DNA from: Paraburkholderia phosphatilytica
GTDB lineage: Bacteria > Pseudomonadota > Gammaproteobacteria > Burkholderiales > Burkholderiaceae
DNA: 64,000 bases
Reading direction: 5' to 3'
Assembly: GCF_003443895.1 (NCBI RefSeq)
Contig: NZ_QQOA01000013.1
Span: 1-64,000, forward strand
Shown: in pieces, positions 27,469-35,848 of the stretch
How positions within the stretch are numbered: the first letter of the stretch is position 1
Layout of the letters: each line of letters begins with the position of its first letter
The notes under the pieces: generated by a model
The model's database searches: none
Seen by the model: only the letters and a program-made list of their open reading frames with translations
Told to the model about the DNA's origin: nothing
Made by a program: the position numbers and the translations under genes

Positions 27469-28491
27469 CTAGCGGTCGCCGCGCCGCCGGAACGTCCACC
27501 ATGCGGCCAACGTGGTGAAGCTCGCGACGATCATGACCATCAGCCAGAAGCCGTGCCGGTTCTCCGCGAGCGGAATGCCGCCGACGTTCATCCCGAAGAA
27601 GCCCGCGACGATATTCATCGGCAGCGCGATCACCGTGACGAGCGTCAGCGTGAAGAGCGTCCGGTTGTTCTGCTCGTCGAGCCGCGACGTGATCTCTTCC
27701 TGCAACAGCTTGATCCGCTCGACCAGACCCGCCAGGTCCGCGAGCACCACCGAGAACTCTTCGGTCGATTCGCGCAGTTCCTGCACGTCTTCGGATAGCA
27801 GCCACGCGGGTGGTTTCGCGAGCAGACGAAAGATCGAACCCGGCTCGGGCGCGAGCATTCGCTGCAAGCGCGTGAGCGTGCGGCGCATGGTGCTCAGCTG
27901 GTTGCGGTTCGCGGTGGGGCGCTCGGACAGGAAACGGTCTTCGAGCCGGTCGATGTCGGTGCTCGCGCGCCGCACGATATGCATCATCAGGTCCGCCTGA
28001 TCGCGCAGCAGGTGGATCAGCAGCTCGGCCGGCGAACGGAAGCGCTCGCCCTGGCGCACGCTCTCGCGCAACGTGTCGATCGAACGCAGCGGTTTCGACC
28101 GCGCGGTCACGATTAGCCGGCGATCGACGTGTGCCCACATCGTTGCGATGTCGGAGGCTTCGAGATCCATGCTGAACATCACGTCGTTGACGACGGCGCG
28201 CAGCGTGCCTTCCTGCTGCTCGATCCGCGTGGAGTGCGAGCCTTCGCGCAGGAATTCGTAGAACGTCTCGGGCAGGTCCAGATGCGCGCGCATCCAGCGC
28301 TCGCTGGCGCTGTGGGCCAGATTGAAGTGCAGCCATACGAATCCGTCCTGTCCGGTATCGTCCGCTGCCGTCCACTCCGCGGCGGCATCCGCGTCGAGCG
28401 GCGTGCCCACCCGATCGGGCGCGAAGCGGAAGCCGCACACCATACCGGACGTATCGGCGCCGTAAGTCTGAATGATCATCTCGGGTTTCAT
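27469..28491 (-). CDS. zntB: CorA-family divalent-metal transporter, ZntB-like
   Basis: A 340-residue protein. A long cytoplasmic N-terminal part with GFVWLHFNLAHSASERWM leads to the stalk helix and two C-terminal membrane segments. The pore signature GMN is in VAGFFGMNVGGIPL, and a short basic tail FRRRGDR ends it. The W-x-H-F-N-L motif and sequence style are those of the ZntB branch, which moves zinc (or other divalent cations) with protons rather than magnesium. An ATG at 28479 (MIIQTYG) is an alternative. The lipocalin-like gene lies 111 bases upstream on the same strand. Confidence 0.87.
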   Translation of the reverse strand: MKPEMIIQTYGADTSGMVCGFRFAPDRVGTPLDADAAAEWTAADDTGQDGFVWLHFNLAHSASERWMRAHLDLPETFYEFLREGSHSTRIEQQEGTLRAVVNDVMFSMDLEASDIATMWAHVDRRLIVTARSKPLRSIDTLRESVRQGERFRSPAELLIHLLRDQADLMMHIVRRASTDIDRLEDRFLSERPTANRNQLSTMRRTLTRLQRMLAPEPGSIFRLLAKPPAWLLSEDVQELRESTEEFSVVLADLAGLVERIKLLQEEITSRLDEQNNRTLFTLTLVTVIALPMNIVAGFFGMNVGGIPLAENRHGFWLMVMIVASFTTLAAWWTFRRRGDR

Positions 28492-28602
28492 CGCTCGCTC
28501 CGCTGTATCCGCTGTACTCGCTCGATGCGAAGCTTACGATATCAAAACGGAAACCGGATGACTGTAAGGCGGGGCGCTCGATCCGGGCGAACTCCGGGCG
28601 AC

Positions 28603-29049
28603 CTACTCGACCTTGACCCAGGCCAGTTCGGACACGCATTCGTTGCCGGTGACCGGGTTCCTGGCGGGCAGCGTGCTGATGGTCAGCCGGTTGCCGTCGA
28701 CCGTGAACCGGCGCACCTGGATCGTTCCGGTCCACGCCTGGTTCCACGATGCGTCGACGCGGTGGCTGACCTCGTCGCCGGCGATGCTGTAGGTACCCGC
28801 GTACGAACACAGCCCTTTGAAGAGCTCGATGCGCTCGGCGTCCGTCGGAACGAGATCGGCCGGCGCCGTTCGCGTGCCGTCGAGCACGATCGCGTACATC
28901 CGGCCGTCGGAACCGTAGTTGAGATAGCCGGTTGGATGCGCGCCGAAGAGCTGGCTCTTCTCGCCCGTGGCGATGTCGGTGGTCGTGAAGGACTGCAATT
29001 GCCACGTGCCCAGCAGCACGCTGGCGTCGCTCTGTTGCGCTTGCTCCAT
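28603..29049 (-). CDS. Lipocalin-like domain protein
   Basis: A 148-residue protein with ATG at 29049 preceded by GGAGGAAG. The start LLGTWQLQSFTTTDIATGE (G-x-W lipocalin start) and GYLNYGSDGRMYAIVL, then ELFKGLCSYAGTYSIAGDEV and HRVDASWNQAWTG, match the bacterial lipocalin-like family (Lipocalin_5). No signal peptide, so cytoplasmic. The family binds small hydrophobic ligands or acts next to biosynthetic enzymes; no specific role is known. It diverges from the phosphoesterase gene and may share a transcript with zntB. Confidence 0.8.
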   Translation of the reverse strand: MEQAQQSDASVLLGTWQLQSFTTTDIATGEKSQLFGAHPTGYLNYGSDGRMYAIVLDGTRTAPADLVPTDAERIELFKGLCSYAGTYSIAGDEVSHRVDASWNQAWTGTIQVRRFTVDGNRLTISTLPARNPVTGNECVSELAWVKVE

Positions 29050-29296
29050 CGCTTCCTCCGATCCGTGCGGCACATCGTACGCGGCGTGTTGCAACGCCGC
29101 CCCTCAGGCTTCGTCGACGCTACTCGCAATCGCTCGCGGGGGCAACGCTTCGCACACGCATGGGAGACCGCTTCGCCAGGAATGCGCATTGCTCGGGGTC
29201 GCATGCCATCTGCCCGAGCTAGCGAACGTACCGCGCGGTTCAGGAGCGAGGCACAAGCGGACGGTCAGCGCCGCGTTCGACCTTGGGAGACGGGTG

Positions 29297-30781
29297 ATGA
29301 AAGACGATAACAACACACATAACCACGCACCTAACCACTATGACCGCCGTCGCTTTCTCGCGGGCGTCGCCGCGGTTGCAGGCAGCGTCGCCATCGCGGG
29401 TTGCGGTGGTGGAGGGTCGGGCGGCGCCGGCGACGATACGCCCGCGCCAGGGGTGGCCGATGTGCCTTCGCCGGACGGCGCCGATCGATACAGTCTGCCG
29501 CGACCGGCGTTGCCCGATCCGGCGAGCTCCGGTATCGACCACATCGTGCTGGTGACGATGGAGAACCGCTCGTTCGACCATTTCATGAGCTGGGTGCCCG
29601 GTGCCGAAGGGATGCCCGCGAACCAGCAGTTCACCGATGCTTTTGGCGCCACGCATGCGCCGTTTCTGCTCTCGGCGAATTCGTCGTACGGTTATCAGGC
29701 CTGCGCATACCAGGACCCGAATCACAGCTACCAGGGCGCGCGCACGCAACTCGCGTCCGGTGCGATGAACGGCTGGCTGCAGACACCCGGGACGAGCCAG
29801 GTGCAAGGCGACCTGCTGCCGATCGGCTACTACACGTCGACGGACGTCGAGTTTTTCAACGCGGTCGCGAGCAACTACACGATCGGCGATTTCTATTTCA
29901 GCGGCATCCTGACCAGCACGTTTCCGAACCGCCTGTATCTGCACAGCGGCGCGACGGATCGTCTCGACGACAGCCTCGGCACGTCTTCGCTGACGACGAT
30001 CTGGGACAACCTCAGCGCCGCGAACGTCGGCTGCAATTACTACTATCACGACGTGCCGTTTACGTCGCTGTTTGGCACGCGCTATCTGGGCATTTCGCAC
30101 CTGTTCTCGGATTTTCTCGCGGATGCGGCGGCGGGCACGCTGCCGCCGTTCAGCATGGTCGATCCGTCATTCGCCGGCGAGGAAGAGGGTGTGTCCGGCG
30201 ACGATCATCCGCACGCGGACATTCGCAACGGCGAGGCGTTTCTCGCGCAGGTCTACAACGCGCTGCGTACGGGCCCGAACTGGAGCCGCACGTTGATGAT
30301 CGTCGTGTACGACGAGTGGGGCGGATTCCTCGAACACGTGGTGCCGCCCGTCAGGCTGATCAGCAAGAACGAATACGCGCTCGGCAACGACGGCAAGCTC
30401 GGATTTCGCGTGCCGCTCGCGCTGCTGGGTCCGCGCGTTCGTGCGGGCACGGTGACGCGTTATCCGTTCGATCCGAGTTCGATTCACGCGCTTCTGCAAT
30501 GGCGCTTCAACCTCGCGCCGCTCGGCGTGCGCGGCAGCGATTCCGCGACGTTCAACCTCGCATACGCGCTGGATTTCAGCGACGCGCCGCGCACCGACGC
30601 GCCCGCCATCACGGTTGCGCAAGGTCCATTCGGCGGATTGTGCGCGGGCGCCAGCGCGCCTGGATCGACGAGTTCGCCATCGGCTATCGACCAGTCGCAA
30701 CTCGCCGTCAACCCGACGTCGGACCGCCTGGCGGACCTTCGCGCGAAGGCTGCGGCTTTGGGATTCCGTACGGGAAGCTAG
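29297..30781 (+). CDS. Tat-exported lipoprotein phosphoesterase (phospholipase C / acid phosphatase family)
   Basis: A 494-residue protein starting MKDDNNTHNHAPNHYDRRRFL. The twin-arginine motif YDRRRFLAG, a moderately hydrophobic core and a lipobox (VAIAGCGGGG, Cys ~35) indicate Tat export followed by lipidation. The catalytic domain carries IDHIVLVTMENRSFDHF at ~80-95 (metal-binding Glu-Asn of the PF04185 phosphoesterase family), then HPHADIRNGEAFLAQVYNA and MIVVYDEWGGFLEH with the C-terminal metal ligands. Members cleave phospholipids or phosphomonoesters. Alternative upstream starts lack the export signal at the N-terminus. Monocistronic. Confidence 0.87.
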   Translation: MKDDNNTHNHAPNHYDRRRFLAGVAAVAGSVAIAGCGGGGSGGAGDDTPAPGVADVPSPDGADRYSLPRPALPDPASSGIDHIVLVTMENRSFDHFMSWVPGAEGMPANQQFTDAFGATHAPFLLSANSSYGYQACAYQDPNHSYQGARTQLASGAMNGWLQTPGTSQVQGDLLPIGYYTSTDVEFFNAVASNYTIGDFYFSGILTSTFPNRLYLHSGATDRLDDSLGTSSLTTIWDNLSAANVGCNYYYHDVPFTSLFGTRYLGISHLFSDFLADAAAGTLPPFSMVDPSFAGEEEGVSGDDHPHADIRNGEAFLAQVYNALRTGPNWSRTLMIVVYDEWGGFLEHVVPPVRLISKNEYALGNDGKLGFRVPLALLGPRVRAGTVTRYPFDPSSIHALLQWRFNLAPLGVRGSDSATFNLAYALDFSDAPRTDAPAITVAQGPFGGLCAGASAPGSTSSPSAIDQSQLAVNPTSDRLADLRAKAAALGFRTGS

Positions 30782-30870
30782 CCTGGCGCGGCGTGTCGCG
30801 TTGCATCGATCGTGCGCGCCGCAAATGTCGGCGCGCACGCCCAACGGCCGTTACAACAGGACACATCTGG

Positions 30871-32430
30871 CTACTGGTCGTTATCGGAGCCCTGACCCGC
30901 TGCCTGGCTCTCGCTCCAGTCTGTTCGTGCGCGTTGCTCGATCGCCGTGGCTTCGGTGCTGCCGGCGTCCATCGATGCCGCGTCGCCTGCGTTGTGCCAC
31001 GCGCACTTGTACGCATGCCGTTCGAGACAGGCTCGCGCGGTATTCAGCGCCGCGTCGCGCGCCTGTTCGCGTGAGCGAAGGTCCTCGCGCAGCGCGAGCG
31101 CTTCGTTGCCGGATGCGCCTGCGTTCAGCGCGCGGTTCAAGGCAGCATGTGCGCCCGTCAGATTGTTTTCCTCCAGATCCGACCGGGCGGCAGCAAGCTC
31201 GGGCGACGCTGCGCCGTTGCCAGTTTGCGCATGCTCGGGCGGGGCCATCGCAGCCATAGTCGGAGCGGACTCGGATGGCTGATACGCGCGGTTGTTGGCG
31301 TATTGCGGCGATAACGTTGGAGGCGCTGGCATCTGCCGCTGAACAGCCGGCGCCGGCGCGGAAGGCCGTTGAGCCGTACGCATGGATTCGCGCTCGTGTT
31401 CGCGATTGTGCTCGCGTACTCGCGGCGCCGGTGCAGAGGATTGCTGAGCAACCTGGGGTGGTGCCGTTGGCGCGGCCGGTGCCGGAGCGGCGGTTTGTGC
31501 GGTCGGCGCTGCGGGTGCAGGGGCCGCCGGCGCAGGTGCGGTCGGTGCAGGCGCGGCGGCTTGTGCCGTTGGCGCGGGAGCAGGGGCCGCGGGCGGCGTG
31601 GCTGGCGCTACCGGCGCAGGCGCGGCAAGCTGCGTGGCGGGTGCTGCCGGCGCCGCAGGCTGCGACGATTGCGAAGGCGATGCCGAAGCCCACGAGTTCG
31701 AGGGCGACCCCATATCTACCGGGCGCGACTGAGATTGCTGCTGCGGCTGCGGCTGCGACGGAGCAGGTGCCTGGTTGTCAGCGGTTGCCTGGGCCGGCGG
31801 CGGGTTTCCTTGCGCAGGCGGCGGGCTGTTTGGCGCTTTCGAATTCGCTCCTGGCGCGATGCTGCCGACCGACGAGTGCATCGCCGCTTCTTCTTCGTTG
31901 CCTGATCGATTCGCCTGTCGCACGAACACCATGATGCCGGCGAACACGAGCGCGAAGACAACCAGCGCGATCCCCGCGTTGACTTTCGGACCCCATCGAC
32001 GCGTGCCGGTCCCGCTTTCGTCGCCATACATTCCGGCCCGCACATCCGCGAAAAACGGGTCGGGTTCCGGAGGTGGCATGGGATTGCCGGCCGGCTGCTC
32101 CGTGCGCCCAAAACCCGGCTCCGTGCGCCCAAACCCTGCCGAATGGTCCGCCGCTGCGCCCGCACTCGCGCGCGTACCCGCGCCTGCACCCATGGCAGCG
32201 CCCGCACCCATCGCAGCGCCCGCACCTGCGGCAGGGCTCGCGCCCGCACGCGTACCGGCACCTGAGCTCGCGGCTGCCGGGGCACCCGCACCCGCATGTG
32301 CGCCCGCTCCCGCCGGCGACGCAAAAACACTGCCGCCACAGTAAGGGCAAAACGAAGCCAGCGCGGACAGATGACTGCCGCAGTAGCGACACGTGGTCGA
32401 ACTTCTAGAGTTTGAATTTGGGGTATTCAT
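30871..32430 (-). CDS. Zinc-ribbon membrane protein with long Ala/Pro-rich region
   Basis: A 519-residue protein. Residues 14-33 form a double C-x-x-C zinc ribbon (CRYCGSHLSALASFCPYCGG). Residues ~35-110 are Ala/Gly-rich, ~150-172 a single membrane helix (GIALVVFALVFAGIMVFVR), and ~180-390 an Ala/Pro/Gln low-complexity stretch that would span the periplasm. The C-terminal ~100 residues are helical and TPR-like (AAARSDLEENNLTGAHAALN, RACLERHAYKCAWHNAGDAA) with two cysteines. The order ribbon-helix-long linker-globular end suggests a sensor or scaffold across the inner membrane. No named family recognised. Confidence 0.72.
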   Translation of the reverse strand: MNTPNSNSRSSTTCRYCGSHLSALASFCPYCGGSVFASPAGAGAHAGAGAPAAASSGAGTRAGASPAAGAGAAMGAGAAMGAGAGTRASAGAAADHSAGFGRTEPGFGRTEQPAGNPMPPPEPDPFFADVRAGMYGDESGTGTRRWGPKVNAGIALVVFALVFAGIMVFVRQANRSGNEEEAAMHSSVGSIAPGANSKAPNSPPPAQGNPPPAQATADNQAPAPSQPQPQQQSQSRPVDMGSPSNSWASASPSQSSQPAAPAAPATQLAAPAPVAPATPPAAPAPAPTAQAAAPAPTAPAPAAPAPAAPTAQTAAPAPAAPTAPPQVAQQSSAPAPRVREHNREHERESMRTAQRPSAPAPAVQRQMPAPPTLSPQYANNRAYQPSESAPTMAAMAPPEHAQTGNGAASPELAAARSDLEENNLTGAHAALNRALNAGASGNEALALREDLRSREQARDAALNTARACLERHAYKCAWHNAGDAASMDAGSTEATAIEQRARTDWSESQAAGQGSDNDQ

Positions 32431-32694
32431 GGCAGTTCCTGCGGGCGCTCGTGCTGCCGAAATTGCAAGGTGATCGGCAGTCCGTACGTCGACAGTCGCC
32501 CGTCAAAACGTACATCAAGGAATGGGGCAACGTCATCGCCAAACGAAGGCGGCTTGCCTGGATCATCAGGCAAGGGTAGCGGTGTCCGCCTGGCACATGT
32601 CCGTCAAAATGTAATATTTCGTTATTCGATCCGGCATCGTTTACGCGAGCAAGGCGCGTTCCCGGGCGGCGGCGTACGAAGTGTCAGTAGTCGG

Positions 32695-33267
32695 TCAGTA
32701 GTGAACGGACAGGGGTTCCGGATAGTTTTGCGTGAGCGGATACGTGCTTTCCGGCGTCCAGCCTTCTCCCGGCGTGACGGGAGGCACCGAGGGACTGCTG
32801 CCGAGCGTGAAGCAGCTTGCTCCCGGCGGTCCATACGAGTGAGCCGTGAGCGTGCTGGAATCGCTGTCCGGCGCGATGTACACCGTCGCGACGGCTCCAA
32901 CTCTCAACGTCAGGGAAGGCCTGACGGGCGTGGCGCCGACGATGATGGGCGGCCCGCTGCAATCGGTCGAGAGGTAGGACGGGAACGAATCGACTTCGTT
33001 GCCCCATTGATACTGGCTGGCGGAAAACTCGTCGTTGGCATTGGTCGTGCGGCTGAGCGGCACCACGACGGTTGCGTGATTCGCGACGATCACCGTGGCG
33101 ACCGTGTCTTGAGCGTACCCGACCAGCGGCCCGACATAGTGTCCCTTTGCATCGAACACTTTGAGGTTGCGTTGATCGTCCTGGTTGCCGGGATCCTGAC
33201 CATCGCCGCCGTGGGCGAGCGAGGTCAGACACAGCATCAGCAGCGCAGCGACGTGTGCATGGCGCAT
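32695..33267 (-). CDS. Secreted protein, tandem paralogue 1 of 3
   Basis: A 190-residue exported protein: Sec signal MRHAHVAALLMLCLTSLAHG, then a beta-rich mature part. Motifs shared with its two neighbours: VFDAKGHYVGPLV, VVVPLSRT, SASQYQW, DCSGPPIIV, RPSLTLRVG, YIAPDSDSS, a second Cys near residue 155, and the C-terminal STYPLTQNYPEPLSVHY. Two conserved cysteines suggest one disulfide. The start at 33267 has AAGGAGAG upstream. It follows paralogue 2 by 16 bases and is surely cotranscribed. Function unknown; the family may be a phage-tail-like or envelope beta-domain, which I cannot confirm. Confidence 0.75.
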   Translation of the reverse strand: MRHAHVAALLMLCLTSLAHGGDGQDPGNQDDQRNLKVFDAKGHYVGPLVGYAQDTVATVIVANHATVVVPLSRTTNANDEFSASQYQWGNEVDSFPSYLSTDCSGPPIIVGATPVRPSLTLRVGAVATVYIAPDSDSSTLTAHSYGPPGASCFTLGSSPSVPPVTPGEGWTPESTYPLTQNYPEPLSVHY

Positions 33268-33283
33268 GTTCACTCTCCTTCGA

Positions 33284-33880
33284 TCAGCGGCGCCCACGGC
33301 GGTCGTCGATGCGTACGGTAAGCGGCTCGGGATAGTTCTGGCTGAGCGAGTACGTGCTGGCCGGCAACCAGCCGGATACCGACGACGTGATCGGCGAAAC
33401 TGCGCAGCCGCCGTTGTTCGCCTGTTCCTGCGATGGGTTCTGGATCGAACTCGAGTAGGTGTCGGGCGCAATGTACGCGATGGTTTCCGTACCTGTTCTG
33501 ACCGTCACCGAGGGTCTGGCAGGTGCCGCATCCCCGGTGCCGATATACGTCGTGCTCAAGATGATGGGCGGTCCGCTGCAGTCCGCCGTCGGATAGTTGA
33601 TGAATGGGCTGCTGCTGGTCCACGCGAATTTCGACGCCGAGTAATGGCCGCTGGACGAAGTCACGCGGCTGATCGGCACGACGATGATCGCGCCATTGAC
33701 GACGATCACCGTGGCGATACTCTGGTCTACGAACGAAACCAGCGGACCGACATACTTTCCCTGAGAATCGAACACGGCGAGCGGCCCGCCGGGGCCGTCC
33801 GCGGGGCTGTCCGTGTCGGCGCCGAATGCCGAAGCGGCAACGCAAAGGGCAAGCAGGGCAGCGACATTCACGTAGCGCAT
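33284..33880 (-). CDS. Secreted protein, tandem paralogue 2 of 3
   Basis: A 198-residue exported protein with signal MRYVNVAALLALCVAASAFG. It repeats the family plan: VFDSQGKYVGPLV, VVPISRV, SASKFAW, DCSGPPIIL, RPSVTVRTG, YIAPDTYSSS, GGCAVSP and STYSLSQNYPEPLTVR. It differs from the others by a ten-residue loop after the PPII motif (TTYIGTGDAA) and a basic end RIDDRRGRR instead of the terminal HY. GAGAGG precedes the ATG. It is 49 bases downstream of paralogue 3 and 16 upstream of paralogue 1. Confidence 0.75.
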   Translation of the reverse strand: MRYVNVAALLALCVAASAFGADTDSPADGPGGPLAVFDSQGKYVGPLVSFVDQSIATVIVVNGAIIVVPISRVTSSSGHYSASKFAWTSSSPFINYPTADCSGPPIILSTTYIGTGDAAPARPSVTVRTGTETIAYIAPDTYSSSIQNPSQEQANNGGCAVSPITSSVSGWLPASTYSLSQNYPEPLTVRIDDRRGRR

Positions 33881-33929
33881 TTCACCTCTCCTGTTCCGGC
33901 GGCCGGACTGCGGAAACGACACATGTCGC

Positions 33930-34478
33930 TCAGTAGTGAATGGACAACGGCTCGGGATGATTCTGCGTGAGCGGATAGGTGCTTTGCGCGAGCCAGCTCG
34001 GCGTGGGTGAGCCCTGGCCTGTGCACTGGCCGTTGGGCGGGGTGGGCATCGAATAGACGTCTCCGGCGATATACGCCGTCGCAACCGTTCCGGATCTGAC
34101 GCTGAAGGATGGCCGGAGCACCCCGGGGACGATGAGCGCATTGATGATGGGCAGGCCCCGGCAGTCCACGGTCGGAGGGGAGGCGATCGCGGAGAGTGTG
34201 CTCGCCCATTGATACTGCGACGCGGACACCTGGCCGTTCTGCGAGATGCGACTGATGGGCGCCACTATGAGGGTGCCGTTCGCATGGACCACCGCGCCTA
34301 TCGTGATCTGATCGATCGGCACCAGCGGCCCGACATACTTGCCCTGGCTGTCGAACACTTTCAGCACATGCTGGCGATCGCGATGCGATCCATCGGGGTC
34401 CTGGTCATCGCCGGCGTGCGCCAACGGACTCAAACCAAGACACACGGCAAGCAGCACAGCGACCTGTGTTGGGCGCAT
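33930..34478 (-). CDS. Secreted protein, tandem paralogue 3 of 3
   Basis: A 182-residue exported protein with signal MRPTQVAVLLAVCLGLSPLA, the first gene of the three-copy run. Family motifs: VLKVFDSQGKYVGPLV, IVAPISRI, SASQYQW, DCRGLPII, RPSFSVRSG, AYIAGDVYS, QCTGQG, and STYPLTQNHPEPLSIHY. Paralogues 1 and 3 share the exact last-residue pattern, suggesting 1 and 3 are closer to each other than to 2. GAGAGGGAAG precedes the ATG. The 302-base upstream interval should hold the promoter of the set. Confidence 0.75.
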   Translation of the reverse strand: MRPTQVAVLLAVCLGLSPLAHAGDDQDPDGSHRDRQHVLKVFDSQGKYVGPLVPIDQITIGAVVHANGTLIVAPISRISQNGQVSASQYQWASTLSAIASPPTVDCRGLPIINALIVPGVLRPSFSVRSGTVATAYIAGDVYSMPTPPNGQCTGQGSPTPSWLAQSTYPLTQNHPEPLSIHY

Positions 34479-34780
34479 CTTCCCTCTCCTGGTCTCGCGG
34501 CACACGAGACGACATGCCCTGGCGCATGCGCTGAGGGCAAAGCAACGCCTCGCGTGATCGCGATGAACCTGCAAGGCGTCGGTTGGTATGTCGGGGTGAA
34601 GAACGGCTGTCGCTGCTTGGGCGGGATTGTCTCAGGCCGCGTGAACTGCGGGTCCCTGAGTCAGATGATTAACCATAGTGCAGCGCATGCGGACTTTCAA
34701 GCGCATGCAAGCGATCGCTTGCTTAGCGCGTTTAGCTGGCTTAGCGGACCTAAAGACACGCGCGGCTAGCCCGAACACTG
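34479..34780. other. Intergenic interval with a 16-bp perfect palindrome
   Basis: Contains GCAAGCGATCGCTTGC at 34707-34722, a perfect 16-bp palindrome, and a nearby repeated GCGCATGC (34683-34690 and 34701-34708). It lies between the LysR gene's stop and the first secreted paralogue, so it may be an operator or a DNA-protein site. No coding region is visible. Confidence 0.5.
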
Positions 34781-35650
34781 TCACGCCAGTTTCATCGCCT
34801 CTTCACGCAGCCACGCCGCGAACGCCTGCACGTATTCGAGCGTGGCATGGCGCGGCGGGATATCGAGCCAATAGCCGTACGGCCCGATCACCTCGACGTC
34901 GGACATCCGCACGAGCGAGCCGTCGCTCAGTTCCTCGACGATCATGTTGTAGTCCACCACCGCGAGGCCCGTGCCCCTGCGCGCGGCGCGGATGGCCTGG
35001 TCGAGCGTCGAGAACTCGATGCCGTTTTCGGCGTAGCGAGTGGGCTTGCCGGCACTCGCGAGCCAGTCGGGCCACAGGTTCAGACGCGCGTCGTTGTGCA
35101 GCACGTGCAGCGCGGGCAGATGTTCCAGCAGTGCATCGAGCGGTTCGCTCGCGAGCTTCGGCGCACCGACGAGCGTGTGCCGCTCGATCATCAGCCGCTC
35201 CGAATGGCCTTCCGGCTGCGCGTCGCGGCCGAAGCGGATCACGCAGTGGCAGTCTTCGCCGGGCGTCGTGCGGATCGACAGCTCGACGTCGGGCAATGCC
35301 GTTGCCAGCAGACCGAGCCGCGACGAAAACCATTGCGACGCGAAGGTGGGCGGCAACGCGAGCACGAGCCGCTTGCGGCCGGCGGCTGTGGTGATCTGCC
35401 GCGTGCCGCGTTCGAGCGTGTCGAACGCTTCCGATACGCACGGTAGCAAGCGTTGCCCGGCCGGCGTCAGACGCACGCCCTTGTGATCGCGCTCGAACAG
35501 CTTCGCGCCAAGCGCGTCTTCGAGAATCCGGATCTGCCGGCTCACCGCGCCCTGCGTCACGCACAACGCGTGCGCCGCCTTGTTGAAGCTCATGTGGCGC
35601 GCGGTCTCCTCGAAGAAGCGCAACGCAATCAGGGATGGCAGGCGGCGCAT
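34781..35650 (-). CDS. LysR-family regulator, GcvA-like
   Basis: A 289-residue LTTR. The N-terminus MRRLPSLIALRFFEETARHM followed by SFNKAAHALCVTQGAVSRQI and LFERDHKGVRLTPAG is characteristic of the GcvA/AmpR-like branch. The effector domain covers ~90-289 (RLVLALPPTFASQWFSSRLG; GTGLAVVDYNMIVEEL). Such regulators are normally encoded divergently from a target; here the divergent gene, 198 bp away, is the Pat-like acetyltransferase. Which gene it controls is not visible, and no T-N11-A site was assigned with confidence. Confidence 0.88.
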   Translation of the reverse strand: MRRLPSLIALRFFEETARHMSFNKAAHALCVTQGAVSRQIRILEDALGAKLFERDHKGVRLTPAGQRLLPCVSEAFDTLERGTRQITTAAGRKRLVLALPPTFASQWFSSRLGLLATALPDVELSIRTTPGEDCHCVIRFGRDAQPEGHSERLMIERHTLVGAPKLASEPLDALLEHLPALHVLHNDARLNLWPDWLASAGKPTRYAENGIEFSTLDQAIRAARRGTGLAVVDYNMIVEELSDGSLVRMSDVEVIGPYGYWLDIPPRHATLEYVQAFAAWLREEAMKLA

Positions 35651-35848
35651 ACGAAGCGTCCTTCATGGGCGATAGGATTCGATGGCTCGATGCGGGCGGA
35701 CGCGGTGAAAGTCCGCAACGTTGCATCAGCGCGTTGCGCATCGTACGAAAATCCGCGCCGGGAAGGAACAGATTTCAGGCTGCAGTGGCGCGCGTTTCGT
35801 CTGCTTCTCCGCTTTCGCCTATCCTGTGGGCTGTGGCAAGGAGCGCCC

